In this document: positions 23,201 to 34,350 of the stretch, one piece after another | Layout: each line of letters starts with the position of its first letter | Position numbering within the stretch: position 1 is the stretch's first letter | Source: Sphaerolaimus hirsutus | Taxonomy: Eukaryota; Nematoda; Chromadorea; Monhysterida; Sphaerolaimidae | NCBI GenBank assembly: GCA_964036195.1 | Contig: OZ038453.1 | Coordinates: 11,941,206-12,005,205, forward strand | DNA: 64,000 nt | Direction: 5' to 3' | Program-made: the position numbers and the translations under genes | The notes under the pieces: generated by a model | What the model was told of the DNA's origin: nothing | Databases searched by the model: none | The model's input: only the letters and a program-made list of their open reading frames with translations

Positions 23201-24990
23201 TATATGTATCCTCAGTGACAGCCTCAATCGTGATGCAATGACGTCATATTGTCAAATTTCCACCTTTTTGATTTCTTAGGTATAAAATCGTGACAGTGAA
23301 CCTTCTGAAAAGCAGTGGATTCTGAAAGAGCACAATCTCAGCTATCTTATGGTATGAATCATAGCAAATAGTTTTGCCTGGTTTTGCCGTAATTGCAATG
23401 TGACTGTGCCGCAGAAAACTGTACATGGCACGTTTTGCTTTCTTAGGTATATGTGACCCAAGGGGAACACCCCAAAAAGTCTGTGAATTCTGATAAAGGA
23501 CATTCTTGGCTTCGCAACGGTGTGTGTCTACTGCCTTGTCCCAGACACGGTTAAGGCGTGATTTGCGACGCAATTGGCCAGAATCACCCCTGCCAGCACG
23601 TTTTTGCCTCTTGGGTAAATTCCCTTCGGTAAACCCCCTGAAAAGTCTGTGGATTCAGAAAGAGCACATTCTGGGCTTCACAACGGTATAAAATAAAGCC
23701 TATATGTATCCTCAGTTACGGCCTCAATCGTGATGCAATGACGTCAGATTGTCAAATTTCCACTTTTTTGATTTCTTAGGTATAAAATCGTGACAGTGAA
23801 CCTTCTGGTAAGCAGTGGATTCTGAAAGAGCACAATCTCAGCTATCTTGTGGTATGAATCATAGTGAATAGTTTTGCCTGGTTTCACTGTAATTGCGATG
23901 TGACTGTGCCACAGAAAACTGCACGCAGCACGTTTTGCTTTCTTAGGTATATGTGACCTGAGGGGAACACCCCAAAAAGTCTGTGAATTCTGATAGAGGA
24001 CATTCTTGGCTTTGCAACGGTGTGTGTCTACTGCCTTGTCCCGGACATGGTTAAGGTGTGATTCGCGACGCAATAGGCCAGAATCACCCCTGCCAGCACG
24101 TTTTGGCCTCTTGGATAAATTCCCTTCATTTAACCCCTGAAAAGTCTGTGGATTCAAAAAGAGCACATTCTGGGCTTCACAACGGTATAAAATGAAGCCT
24201 ATATGTATCCTCAGTTACGGCCTCAATCGTGATGCAATGACGTCAGATTGTCAAATTTCCACCTTTTTGATTTCTTAGGTTAAATCGTGACGGTGAACCT
24301 TCTGGAAAGCAGTGGATTCTGAAAGAGCACAATCTCAGCTATCTTATGGTATGAATCATAGTGGATAGTTTTGCCTGGTTTCGCTGTAATTGCGATGTGA
24401 CTGTGCCACAGAAAACTGCATGCGGCACGTTTTGCTTTCTTAGGTATATGTGACCTGAGGGGAACACCCCAAAAAGTCTGTGTATTCTGATAGAGGACTA
24501 TCTCGGCTTTGCAACAATGTGTGTCTACTGCCTTGTCCCGGACATGGTTAAGGTGTGAATCATGATGCAATTGGCTGGAATCATCTCTGCCAGCACGTTT
24601 TTGCTTGTTAGGTATACGTGACCTGAGGGGAACACCCCAAAAAGTCTGTGAATTCTGATAGAGGACATTCTTGAATCATAGTGGATAGTTTTGCCTGGTT
24701 TCGCTGTAATTGCAATGTGACTGTGCCACAGAAAACTGCACATAGCACGTTTTGCTTTCTTAGGTATATGTGACCTGAGGGGAACACCCAAAAAGTCTGT
24801 GAATTCTGTTAGAGGACATTCTTGACTTCGCAACAGTGTGTGTCTACTGCCTTGTCCCAGACACGGTTAAGGCGTGAATCAAGACGCAATCAGCTGGAAT
24901 CAGCTCTGCCAGCATATTTTGGTTTTTAGGTAAGTTGGTTTCAGCAAATCCCTGAAAAGTATGTGGATTCTGAAAGAGCACATTCTCAGC
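20285..24990 (-). repeat. Higher-order satellite, reverse block (~9.4 units of ~499 bp)
   Basis: These are the same three-monomer units in opposite orientation, spaced ~498-500 bp, with a truncated or rearranged unit at ~24,560-24,690. Units read ~90-97% alike by eye. The orientation switches at ~20,280. Confidence 0.88.
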
Positions 24991-25564
24991 TTTGCAACAA
25001 TATAAAATATGGCCATTATATTTTTATAGGCAAGTGCCCAACAGCGAATAATGTCAGAAATGCCCAATTTTGGAAATATTCACTTTCAATTATATGCAAT
25101 ATATAGGAATGAAAATTTTACATGTATTTCACAACTCACTGGACCCATTGGTGTACTTTAGGACCATTTTTGCAATATTCTTTTTTTTATCGGTGTCCAG
25201 GGTTTGTTCCTGGAGTGGCTATTGACTCGTGGACTGACTCATATACAAGTTTGCATATTTTTGATACATACTATGGACCAGCTAAATCAAATTACCTGGG
25301 TAGACAAATTAGATTGGAGAAAAATAGATCAAATTGGATTTCCATATTTCCTCGAAATACCTCCCTCAAAATGCACAAAATGCACACAAAAATAAACCCC
25401 CTTGAAATATTCCCGCCCAAATGTGTGTAAAGAGAATGTAATTGCCAAACACTGCAGTTTGTGATTTACAAAACAAATCTGACGAAAATATAACACCTCT
25501 CCAATTACTTCCTCCCTCGATTAACCGACTTCAAAATTTGTACTCTGAAAAATAAACCCCTGTG

Positions 25565-25886
25565 TAGTGATGTAAAAAGCGCCAGGACTTTGGCGCCAAG
25601 CGCCAAAAGCGCTACGGCACTTTTCCGACCCCCAGCGCCAAGCGCCAAAAGCGCTACGGCACTTTTCCGACCCCCAGCGCCAAGCGCCAATGGCGCCAGA
25701 CCAGAGCAAAATAGCGTCACCAGGAATTTTGTTCCAGGCGCCGGGTAAAAAAAGCTCCAAGCGCTTTTCATGGGCATGGAGCATAGCGCCAATGACGCCA
25801 CAGCAATATAGAGCCAAGCGCCAAACGCGCCTTTTTGCGCTGGCTCTGGCGCTAGCAGGCGGTAGCATGGCGCTTTTACATCACTA
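25565..25886. mobile_element. hAT-type element, TAGTGATG / GGCGCCA family
   Basis: The element runs from TAGTGATGTAAAAAGCGCC to GGCGCTTTTACATCACTA. The 8-bp flanks are CCCCTGTG and CCCCTGGG (one mismatch). The interior is iterated AAGCGCCAA / TTGGCGC. Confidence 0.82.
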
Positions 25887-25941
25887 CCCCTGGGCATATT
25901 TCGAGGAAACGGTAGACACAAGTATGTCTAAATATTGAATT

Positions 25942-26380
25942 TACCGTATTACCTCGAAATACCCCCAGGGGGTTTATTATTTCGCCAGCAAAATCTGAGG
26001 GGGGGGGATAATTCGAGGGGGGGTTTTATTCGAGGGGGGTCTATTATTTCACCAGAAATTTTCGGAAATTCCCCATACGCAGACGTAGAAAAATCGAACA
26101 ATTACATAGATGTATATGTGTTTATAGGCGTACATATATAACTGTATATACACATAAACCCTTCCCTAACGTCACTTAGCCATCACTTTTAACATGTGTT
26201 CTGAATTGTACAGATCACAAACTACGGTATTTGTGATGTACGTTCTCTTTACACTCAATTTTAGGGGGGTATTTCGAGGGGGGATTTATTATTTCCTCAG
26301 CCGAATTTTAGGGGGGTATTTCGAGGGGGGGGGGGGGTAATTCAAGGGGGGGGGGGGGGATAATTCGAGGTAATACGGTA
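25942..26380. mobile_element. TACCGTATT / CTCGAAATACCCCC element, full copy
   Basis: TACCGTATTACCTCGAAATA to TTCGAGGTAATACGGTA. Subterminal TCGAAATACCCCC words include pure G runs of up to 13. Inner sequence near CAGACGTAGAAAAAT recurs in the 42.9-kb and 53.6-kb copies. TA is the probable target duplication. No transposase is encoded. Confidence 0.8.
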
Positions 26381-26559
26381 GTATTTTTCAGTTATTTTTA
26401 TGCATCACAATCTTTTTAAGCTAAGTGATACTACGTTACATTTCTTAGGATCAGTGCCAACTCCCATCTGACAGAGACTGTCTGACGTGACGGAGCATCA
26501 GAGATTAATTTGTATGACTCAATTAATTAAGCATTAATTTGTCTCAAATATAATTTCAG

Positions 26560-26820
26560 CCGCCAACGTCTGCACCCCAGAACAGGGCAGAGCACTGTGG
26601 AACAAATTTCTAATGTACCTGATAATGGAAATGAAAGACGCTTTCTACGCTGAATTAAAAAGGAGAAACAGTGCGGACAGTGTGCAAAGTAATCAAATTG
26701 CGCAAAATAATCTTTTTTTGAAATTGGAAAAACATCACAAACAGTGCTATTCTGATGATGATGTTTATAAGCAAGAAACTAAAGAGAAATCACCGCCACT
26801 GAACAGGAAAAACAGTAAAA
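26560..26820 (+). CDS. DEG/ENaC gene, N-terminal cytoplasmic exon 1 (first visible)
   Basis: The exon lies between a TTTCAG acceptor and a perfect GTGAGT donor. It starts with two bases of a split codon and ends with one. The product is hydrophilic and charged, reading ANVCTPEQGRALWNKF then a Lys/Glu-rich stretch to PPLNRKNSK. No domain is recognised. It is assigned to the channel because it is open, on the same strand and phase-compatible with the next exon, and because such proteins have cytoplasmic N-termini. An internal ATG at 26,613 is in a weak start context, and the upstream in-frame sequence stays open, so it is probably not the start. The true start exon was not found. This exon could instead belong to another gene read into the same transcript. 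Confidence 0.6.
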
Positions 26821-27103
26821 GTGAGTTAATTCTTGCCATTTTACCCTTTTCTGTAGTGTGGAGTTGTTTTAAAAATACCCAATGGCAGCCCGCACACTAG
26901 CTTACGCAGGTGTGTCAACTGGTCTGTGTGCACTCAGATTTTGGCCTCACATGCCGCAGAGCGATCTCCAGATGCACATGCGGCAATGTAGAAAAATAGA
27001 TATCACATCAAATGAATTGGAAAATCGCTGTGGGACACGTGAAACCGAAACCTGAGTTGACACAGAGAGAGCAGTTGAAAAACTGTCAAACTAGTGTGTA
27101 GAC

Positions 27104-27247
27104 TAGGGTGTCAACAAATTTTTTTTACGGAAAACGGAAACGGAAACGGAAATTTTTTTGCACTTGCCGGAAAACGGAAACGGAAACGGAAAAATATTTG
27201 CACCTCGCCGGAAAACGGAAAATGGAAAACGGAAATTTGACACCCTA
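27104..27247. mobile_element. Minimal hAT-type element, TAGGGTGTC family (144 bp)
   Basis: The ends are TAGGGTGTCAAC and TTTGACACCCTA, and the 8-bp flanks are GTGTAGAC and GTGTGGAC (one mismatch). The interior is only GGAAAACGGAAACGG units in one orientation, so this copy is essentially two ends joined by word repeats. It lies in an intron of the channel gene. Confidence 0.8.
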
Positions 27248-27481
27248 GTGTGGACTGCAAATAACCTGGGGAAATAGATGATAACATGGGGAACTGACAA
27301 TCTTGAGATAACTGTACGTAAAAATGATATAAAAGATGCTTTCTATCTTGAATAAAGTAGGATTTTAAAAAAATCTGCAGACCACTTTTCTCAGTGATAT
27401 GATGTCAATTTTTTGAAATTTATCGCCCACTTCCAAAAGTTGCACCCAAAAACCTTTCAAATTTCCCATTTTACCCCACAG

Positions 27482-27778
27482 GCTGTTCGCACGTATATCC
27501 CACATCATCTCAAAGTCCAGATGTATGTCCAACAAATAAAACCGATTTAGCGCAAACACTGAAAAAGGCGACTTCAGGATTAGCCAGGGCAGATATCAGT
27601 GAAGAAAATATCGCCGCCGTGAAGAAAAATGATACGCTGAATGTTTTCATTCAGCCACCGTTGCAAAATGGTGTTAAAAAGTCACTGACGGCTACGTTTT
27701 CTGAACAGCGAAAATCAGACGTTCATATATTTTTCAGCGGTTTGAACGCTTCAGATGAACATTTGTTGATGTGTCAGG
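27482..27778 (+). CDS. DEG/ENaC gene, N-terminal cytoplasmic exon 2, ends beside N gap
   Basis: The acceptor CCCCACAG is followed by two bases that complete the Ser codon left by the previous exon; the frame then stays open for about 98 codons. The product is Ser/Thr/Lys-rich and hydrophilic, with no membrane segment, consistent with the cytosolic N-terminal arm. The right end is uncertain: a GTGAAA donor at 27,779 is used here, but the frame runs on to the N gap at 27,794. That donor leaves one spare base, whereas the TM1 exon needs two, so either the donor is wrong or a small exon lies in the gap. No function beyond the N-terminal tail is claimed. Confidence 0.6.
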
Positions 27779-27793
27779 GTGAAAAAATAGTTC

Positions 27794-27993
27794 NNNNNNN
27801 NNNNNNNNNNNNNNNNNNNNNNNNNNNNNNNNNNNNNNNNNNNNNNNNNNNNNNNNNNNNNNNNNNNNNNNNNNNNNNNNNNNNNNNNNNNNNNNNNNNN
27901 NNNNNNNNNNNNNNNNNNNNNNNNNNNNNNNNNNNNNNNNNNNNNNNNNNNNNNNNNNNNNNNNNNNNNNNNNNNNNNNNNNNNNNNNNNNNN
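27794..27993. other. Assembly gap of 200 N
   Basis: Exactly 200 N lie just after a coding exon of the channel gene. The right side resumes inside a TTTACTCG-word hAT element, so the gap probably contains that element's left end and perhaps a short exon. Confidence 0.99.
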
Positions 27994-28139
27994 AAAATAC
28001 TGTTTTTTATACATTTACTCGCCTTTAAGCAGTGTAAAAGTAAAAAAATTACTTTACGTTTTCTGTACTCGTGTGAGTAAAAATAGTATACTTTACGTTT
28101 ACATCTAGTTTGTAGAGTACAGTAGCTCTAACAACTCTG
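27994..28139. mobile_element. CAGAGTTGTTA-family right end, left part in N gap
   Basis: TTTACTCG, TTTACGTTTTCTGTACTCG and similar words end in TAACAACTCTG. The left part is hidden in the assembly gap. Confidence 0.6.
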
Positions 28140-28485
28140 TTTTGATATGAGCGGCCGGGGAACTGACAGCGTATCCGCTTAGGTAAATATATATTTTACT
28201 TCTCTGTGGCGGGATGAAAATTACATTTCCTCGATGTAGGGCCGGCAATGTAGGGTGTTCTCTAAAATTATTTTATTTTCGCACGGTGTCGTGAAAAATT
28301 ACGTTGTTGCGGTAATATTTTACTTGACGAATATTTTTGTCTGGATTGGTGCCCTTAATTTTTTGCATTATTGCAGACGTTTGTTTGATTGTTTGTGAAT
28401 ACGATGTGTTACGCTTAAATACATAAATTAAATACATAACATAAATAAATACAATAAATTTCTTAAGTTTGACATTTGAACAGTC

Positions 28486-28560
28486 CAGAGTTGTTAAAAT
28501 TACTGAACACATAGGAAATGTAAAAGCTTACTACCTTTTACATGTGGAAGCGATTTTAAC
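28486..28560. mobile_element. CAGAGTTGTTA-family left end
   Basis: CAGAGTTGTTAAAATTACTG begins the remnant. No matching right end is nearby. Confidence 0.4.
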
Positions 28561-28609
28561 AAATGTCGTTTTTGATGATAACATAGTATTTATGAGAAAA
28601 AGAGTCAGA

Positions 28610-28710
28610 AAAGGGCGCCATGGCCCATGGCACCTTTCCGTAACAGGGCGCCAAGGGCGCCACAGAGAATCAGCTCCAAGCGCCAATGGCACTGGTGCTC
28701 GATCCGCGAA
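28610..28710. mobile_element. GGCGCC-word remnant
   Basis: GGGCGCCATGGCC, GGGCGCCAAGGGCGCC and AAGCGCCAATGGC words have no termini and lie just outside the long hairpin. Confidence 0.4.
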
Positions 28711-28746
28711 AGATGAATATCAAAAAATTATCCACTTGTATTTTTA

Positions 28747-29698
28747 TCAGTAAAAAAATGGCTAACGCCAAACAAATAGTGGACGCTGCCTCCACAGCAA
28801 ATAGAGATGAAGTGTGTCTCTCAAATCGACATGAGTGCATCTCTCAAATGGACATTAATATATATTGGATGCACAAAAGTAATGTATCATTGCTTAGAAA
28901 ATGGCATACACTTCACTGATAACACACTTTACTGTGGTTACATATCCCACCTGAATAAAGAAACTATTTGTATTACATCACAAGAGTTACATGTATTGAC
29001 TGTTAAATGCACAAAAGCAATATATCATTACATCTGCATTGTGAGAAATGTCTCACATGGAACCCAGACTTTTACTTATTCAATAGTTTTCAAGGCAGAT
29101 TACAGTGTTAGATGTACACATCCATGTAAAAAAAGTTTCACACCCTTCAACTATCTGAGACAAAAAGGAAAAAAATTCACTCAAGTTTATCACAGCTGCG
29201 TGAGCTGTGCTATGTGTGTGTGTTTAAAACCAAAAAGCTCACGCTGCTATGATAAACTTGAGTGAATTTTTTTCCTTTTTGTCTCAGATAGTTGAAGGGT
29301 GTGAAACTTTTTTTACATGGATGTGTACGTCTAACACTGTAATCTGCCTTGAAAACTATTGAATAAGTAAAAGTCTGGGTTCCATGTGAGACATTTCTCA
29401 TAATGCAGATGTAATGATATATTGCTTTTGTGCATTTAACAGTCAATACATGTAACTCTTGTGATGTAATACAAATAGTTTCTTTATTCAGGTGGGATAT
29501 GTAACCACAGTAAAGTGTGTTATCAGTGAAGTGTATGCCATTTTCTAAGCAATGATACATTACTTTTGTGCATCCAATATATATTAATGTCCATTTGAGA
29601 GACGCACTTCATGTCGATTTGAGAGACACACTTCATCTCTATTTGCTGTGGAGGCAGCGTCCACTTTTTGTTTGGCGTTAGCCATTTTTTTACTGATA
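28747..29698. repeat. Long near-perfect inverted repeat (~460-bp arms)
   Basis: ATCAGTAAAAAAATGGCTAA at left is mirrored at ~29,680-29,698, and the arms match almost base for base to a ~35-bp loop near 29,215 (GTGTGTGTGTTTAAAACC). Matching open frames on the two strands (MYHCLENGIHFTDNTLYCGY) are a consequence of symmetry. It lies in a channel-gene intron. Confidence 0.88.
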
Positions 29699-29779
29699 TA
29701 CTTCTTTTGTGTGGCCAGTGGCCCAGGCTTCCCCGAATGACACCCAGTAGGTGTCTTGCTGAACAATATATAAATATGC

Positions 29780-29950
29780 TGGCGAGTAGATGGTGCTACT
29801 CCACAAAAATGGCACCATTTTGGAGTAGATGGCACTGCTGTTTTGGAGTAGATGGCGCCATCCATGAAAATGATGCCGGATTGGAGTAGTTGGCGCCACT
29901 CCATGAAAATGGCACTATTTTGGTATAGATGGCACCACTCCATAAAATTG
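29780..29950. repeat. Minisatellite, TTTTGGAGTAGATGGCACC (~27-bp unit)
   Basis: Six or so units of GGAGTAGATGGCRCC...CATGAAAATG. It translates to repetitive peptides on both strands. Confidence 0.7.
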
Positions 29951-30329
29951 CACAATTTGAAATTATAACCATTGAAGACCCATATAGTGGCAGTATCACA
30001 TCAAACAGCAGTATATTTTGATCAAAAATATGCAACCCATAACTTGGATGAGGGCCAAGTTTATATGTGACAGGGTGAATTTCATCCTACAAATATTGGC
30101 TGGCATGGTGCCAGCATGTGCCAACGATATTTGCATATGCTATGTGTTAAATGACATATCCAAAACTCATTGAGAAATGTCTCTTAAACGAAATTGGTCC
30201 ACCATAGGAGAGTTAAGGAGTGTATCATAATTCTATGTACAACTCATATTTGTGACAATAGCATAATGTGATTGTTCACCAAAAAAAATTAACTAGAAAT
30301 ATTGATCACAGTTCAGTATCCATTTATCA

Positions 30330-32520
30330 AAGTTTTTCAATTTAATTTTTTACTTGCCATTTCACTTCTCATTTGACTTTTGCCAATTTTCTTTGCAATT
30401 CACTTCTCACTTCTCTTTTTACTTGCCATTTCACTTGCCACTTTAGACTTGACATTTATAACTTGACATTTGACTTGATATTTGATCACTTGACATTTAA
30501 CTTGACAATTGACTTGACATTTACCACTTGAAATTTGACTTGACATATGACTTGTTATTTGACTTTTGACATGACATTGATCAGTTGACATTTAACTTGA
30601 CATTTGACTTGACATTTATCACTTGATATTAAACTTGACATTTGACATGACATTTATCACTTGACATTAAGCTCGACATTTAACTTGACATTTGACTTGA
30701 CATTTCACTTGAAATTTATTACTTGACATTTCACTTGAAATTTTTCACTTGGCATTTGACTTAGACATTTCAATTGAAAGTTATCACTTTATATTCACCT
30801 TGACATTATCACTTGACATTTGACTTGACTTGACTTTAGACTTGACATTTACAACTTGACATTTATAACTTGACATTTGACTTGATATTTGAGCACTTGA
30901 CATTTAACTTGACAATTGACTTGACATTTACCACTTGAAATTTGACTTGACATATGACTTGTTATTTGACTTTTGACATGACATTGATCAGTTGACATTA
31001 AACTTGACATTTGACTTGACATTTATCACTTGATATTAAACTTGACATTTGACATGACATTTATCACTTGACATTAAGCTCGACATTTAACTTGACATTT
31101 GACTTGACATTTCACTTGAAATTTATTACTTGACATTTCACTTGAAATTTTTCACTTGGCATTTGACTTAGACATTTCAATTGAAAGTTATCACTTTATA
31201 TTCACCTTGACATTATCACTTGACATTTGACTTGACTTGACTTTAGACTTGACATTTACAACTTGACATTTATAACTTGACATTTGACTTGATATTTGAG
31301 CACTTGACATTTAACTTGACATTTGACTTGACATTTGACATGACATTTATCACTTGACATTAAACTTGACATTTCACTTGATATTTATCACTTGACATTT
31401 ATCAGTTGACATTAAACTTGACATTTGACTTGACATTTGACATGACATTTATCACTTGACATTAAGCTTGACATTTAACTTGACATTTGACTTGAAATTT
31501 ATTACTTGACATTTCACTTGAAATTTTTCACTTGACATTTGACTTGACATTTGACATGACATTAATCACTTGACATTAAACTTGACATTTCAGTTGAAAT
31601 TTACCAGTTGACATTTGACTTGAAAGTTATCACTTGATATTTGACTTGATATTTTATCACTTGATATTTTATAACTTGACATCTATCACTTGACATTTAT
31701 CACTTGATATTTATCACTTGACATTTATCAGTTGACATTAAACTTGACATTTGACTTGACATTTGACATGACATTTATCACTTGACATTTCACTTGAAAT
31801 TTATCACTTGACGTTAAACTTGACATTTGACATGACATTTATCACTTGAAATTTGACTTGACATATGACTTGATATTTTACTTGACATTTATGAGTTGAC
31901 ATTACACTTGACATTTCACTTGAAATTTGTCACTTGACATTTGACATTTGACTTGACATTTGACATGACATTTCACTTAAAATTTATCACTTTACATTTG
32001 ACTTGACATTTGACATGACATTTATCACTTGACATTAAACTTGACATTTCAATTGAAATTTATCAGTTGACATTTGACTTGACAGTTATCACTTGAAATT
32101 TGTCTTGATATTTTATCACTTGATATTTTATAACTTCACATCTATCACTTGACATTTATCACTTGACATATATCAATTGACATTTATCAATTGACATTTG
32201 TCTTGACATTTATCACTTGACATTAAACTTGACATTTCACTTGACATTTATCACTTGACATCTATAATTTGACATTTTTCACTTGACATTTCACTTGAAA
32301 TCTACCACTTAACATTTATTACTTGATATTTGACTTGATATTTTATCACTTAATATTTTATCACTTGACATCTATCATTTGACATTTATCACTTGACATT
32401 TTGCCTGACATTTATTGCTTGACATTTATCACTTGACATTTATCACTTGACATTTGACTTGACATTTATAACTTGACATTTGACTTGACATTAACCACTA
32501 GACATTTATGACCTGATAGT
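30330..32520. repeat. Satellite of ACTTGACATTT words, ~2.2 kb
   Basis: Variants of ACTTGACATTTG and ATCACTTGACATTT run without interruption in a channel-gene intron. A ~407-bp higher-order copy is visible: GACTTAGACATTTCAATTG occurs at 30,758 and 31,165 with the same surroundings. No gene is present. Confidence 0.9.
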
Positions 32521-33277
32521 AATCACCATGCAAGGTCACATGCTCAGTATCACATCAAGCAGTAGTTCAGGCATGTTTGCGCATATTACACAAAATAAGC
32601 AAACTTGAATAACTTTTGTAAATCTGTACCAAAATCGCCAAAAATTAGCTCATTCGAAATCTCTAGTCATGGCGCACACCAACAAATTTTTTTTATTGCC
32701 GCATTTGTATTCAAATTTTAAATTTATCGAGGTTTGAAAATTTCAAACAGATCCCGTCCCAAAGTGGGCGGAGCCTGTGACAAAAATTCCCGAAAATAAG
32801 AAATGGCATCATATGCTCTTTCATATGAGCCATCAACCATGAAAATCGGTCGTGTTTCAAGGAAGTTATTGCAGTTTGAAGATTGTCGGGAGAACAAGAA
32901 GAACAAGAACAACAAGAACAACAAGAACAACGACAACAACACTACTTGAAAAAGAAAATCCGTAATAACTTCCTCCGAACTCAACCGTTGTATGTGAAAA
33001 TTTGCATGGTGGTACTTTTCGACACGGGCTTTTTAATGGTGCAGTCGGTTCTGCACTAGCGCATTGCGTTCTGAAGTTATTGCGATTTTAAATTTGCGAT
33101 TTCCGCATTTTGGTGTGTCCGACCATATTATGGGTGGGTCGCTTGCGCCCTCCCTCGGCAGCGAGGGATGGCGCTGGCGCGCCCACCCGATGACCTCATT
33201 TCATGAAATATGCCTTATTAACACAATAATGTGCCATTTTTGTCGAAATTGGGCACAAAAAATTGATAAAATCTCTA
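32520..33277. other. Intron; no gene recognised
   Basis: It holds an AACAAGAACAACAAGAAC microsatellite at 32,890-32,945 and otherwise unassigned sequence, with repeat-like TTTTTGTCGAAATTGGGC near 33,240. Confidence 0.5.
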
Positions 33278-33384
33278 AAGGGGGAATTATTCGAGGGGGG
33301 ATTATTATTCCCTCACTCGTTTTACAGGGGGGGGGGGTATTCGAGGGGGTTGTTCAAGGGGGAATTATTCAAGCGAATACGGTA
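33278..33384. mobile_element. TACCGTATT-group right end beside TM1 exon
   Basis: GGGGGAATTATTCGAGGGGGG words end in AAGCGAATACGGTA, ~57 bp before the TM1 exon. Confidence 0.55.
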
Positions 33385-33441
33385 TGTGAAGTGGGCCCAT
33401 TTTGCATCACACCTACATCCGTATATTTTTGCATTTGACAG

Positions 33442-33611
33442 TTTTGGGAAGAAGCTAAGCTACCTAAACATGCCTTATGGTAGCCGGAAAGAAATCAGCA
33501 AAGATTTCCTGGACTATTTCAGCGGGCATGGATTTCAGGATGCGAAACACACGCGCACAGGATGGCGATGTTTGTGGATTCTCGTAATTTTGGTTGCCTA
33601 CGCTTACACAG
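33442..33611 (+). CDS. DEG/ENaC gene, exon with HG gating motif and TM1
   Basis: The exon runs from a TTTGACAG acceptor to a CAG|GTTTGA donor. It encodes a juxtamembrane segment with FSGHGFQD, which holds the His-Gly pair conserved just before TM1 and needed for gating across the family. An Arg-Thr-Gly-Trp border and a hydrophobic helix, CLWILVILVAYAYTG, follow and form TM1. One base completes the incoming codon and one is left over, and the next exon supplies the other two to give Gly. A TACCGTATT-family transposon end stops only ~57 bp upstream, and a foldback element begins ~70 bp downstream, so the exon sits in a narrow island of host sequence. Confidence 0.9.
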
Positions 33612-33680
33612 GTTTGATAGACCGGCGGACATTTTGTATTTAGATTTCTTTTGAAATAAGCCCCTGCTGTTGTGTGTGAC

Positions 33681-34079
33681 TAGCAGGATTCTCTCCGACC
33701 GTCGGTCGGGTTTTGTGGTTCTCTACAATTAATACCATTGGAGGAAATATGATAGTTTAGTTAAGTTTGCCCACATGCTAGGCATGTGTTTTGAAATGCG
33801 GTATGTAATGTACCAACAATAACAAGACCAATACCAAAGATGCAATGTTTTGGAATGGATTTTTTGTAAACTTCTGTAAAATGGTTGGGCAGTGTGCATT
33901 TTGTGTGGTATAGGTTTTGTGATATGATAGTGTGGTTTTTGCAAGGTGTCAAACTTTGTTGTTATCTTAAATTGGTTACATTTGTGCTTTGCTGTTCTTT
34001 ATGTGTTTGTAAATCCTTGTGGTATTAATTGTAGAGAACCACAAAACCCAACTGAAGGTTGGAGAGAATCCTGCTATAG
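33681..34079. mobile_element. TAGCAGGATTCTCTCC inverted-repeat element (399 bp)
   Basis: TAGCAGGATTCTCTCCGACC at left is mirrored by GGAGAGAATCCTGCTA at right, with ~57-bp arms through TTGTAGAGAACCACAAAACC. The interior is AT-rich without a gene. Confidence 0.7.
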
Positions 34080-34089
34080 GTACCCACTA

Positions 34090-34350
34090 CTCAGAGGCTT
34101 GCAAAAACTGACACCCCAGTGGGGACCCCCCTACAAATGGCATCCCCTGGGGAACCCCCCAAAAGTGGCACCCCTGGGAACCGCTCAAAAATGGGACCCC
34201 CTAGGGCCCCACAAATATGGCACCCCCTGAGGACTACCAAAAAATGGCACCCCTTAGGGACCCCCCAAAAATAGCACCCCCTAGGGACCCCCCAAAAATG
34301 GCACCCAGGGGACCCCTCAAACATGGCACCCCCTACATATTTTAAATTAG
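34090..34350. repeat. Minisatellite, AAATGGCACCCCCTAGGGACC (~27-bp unit)
   Basis: About nine imperfect units of GGGACCCCCCAAAAATGGCA. The Trp/Gly-rich - strand frame is a product of it. Confidence 0.8.

Larger units (their letters stand above)
18782..25245. mobile_element. 6.5-kb inverted-repeat-bounded block filled with satellite
   Basis: The left edge TATATGAGTCAGTCCACGAG continues to CAATAGCC and is mirrored exactly at 25,217-25,245. Weaker mirrored similarity (GCACTGATAAAAAA / TTTTTTATCGGTG) extends inward. Immediately outside are near-identical direct repeats, CAAGTTGCATATTT (18,765) and CAAGTTTGCATATTT (25,246), possibly a target duplication. The interior is almost entirely the ~500-bp higher-order repeat. 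No transposase is visible. Confidence 0.7.

Noticed and set aside
25122..25430. Exon candidate with PGVAIDSWTDSYTSLHIFDT
   Set aside because: The sequence is the right inverted repeat of the satellite block and its mirror occurs at ~18.78 kb, so it is repeat, not exon.
28807..29560. Matching 152- and 116-codon open frames on opposite strands
   Set aside because: They are mirror images in the long inverted repeat. No family is recognised and no start or splice context favours either.
30330..32520. CRISPR-like array
   Set aside because: The repeats are 11-12-bp variants without unique spacers in an animal intron; it is a satellite.
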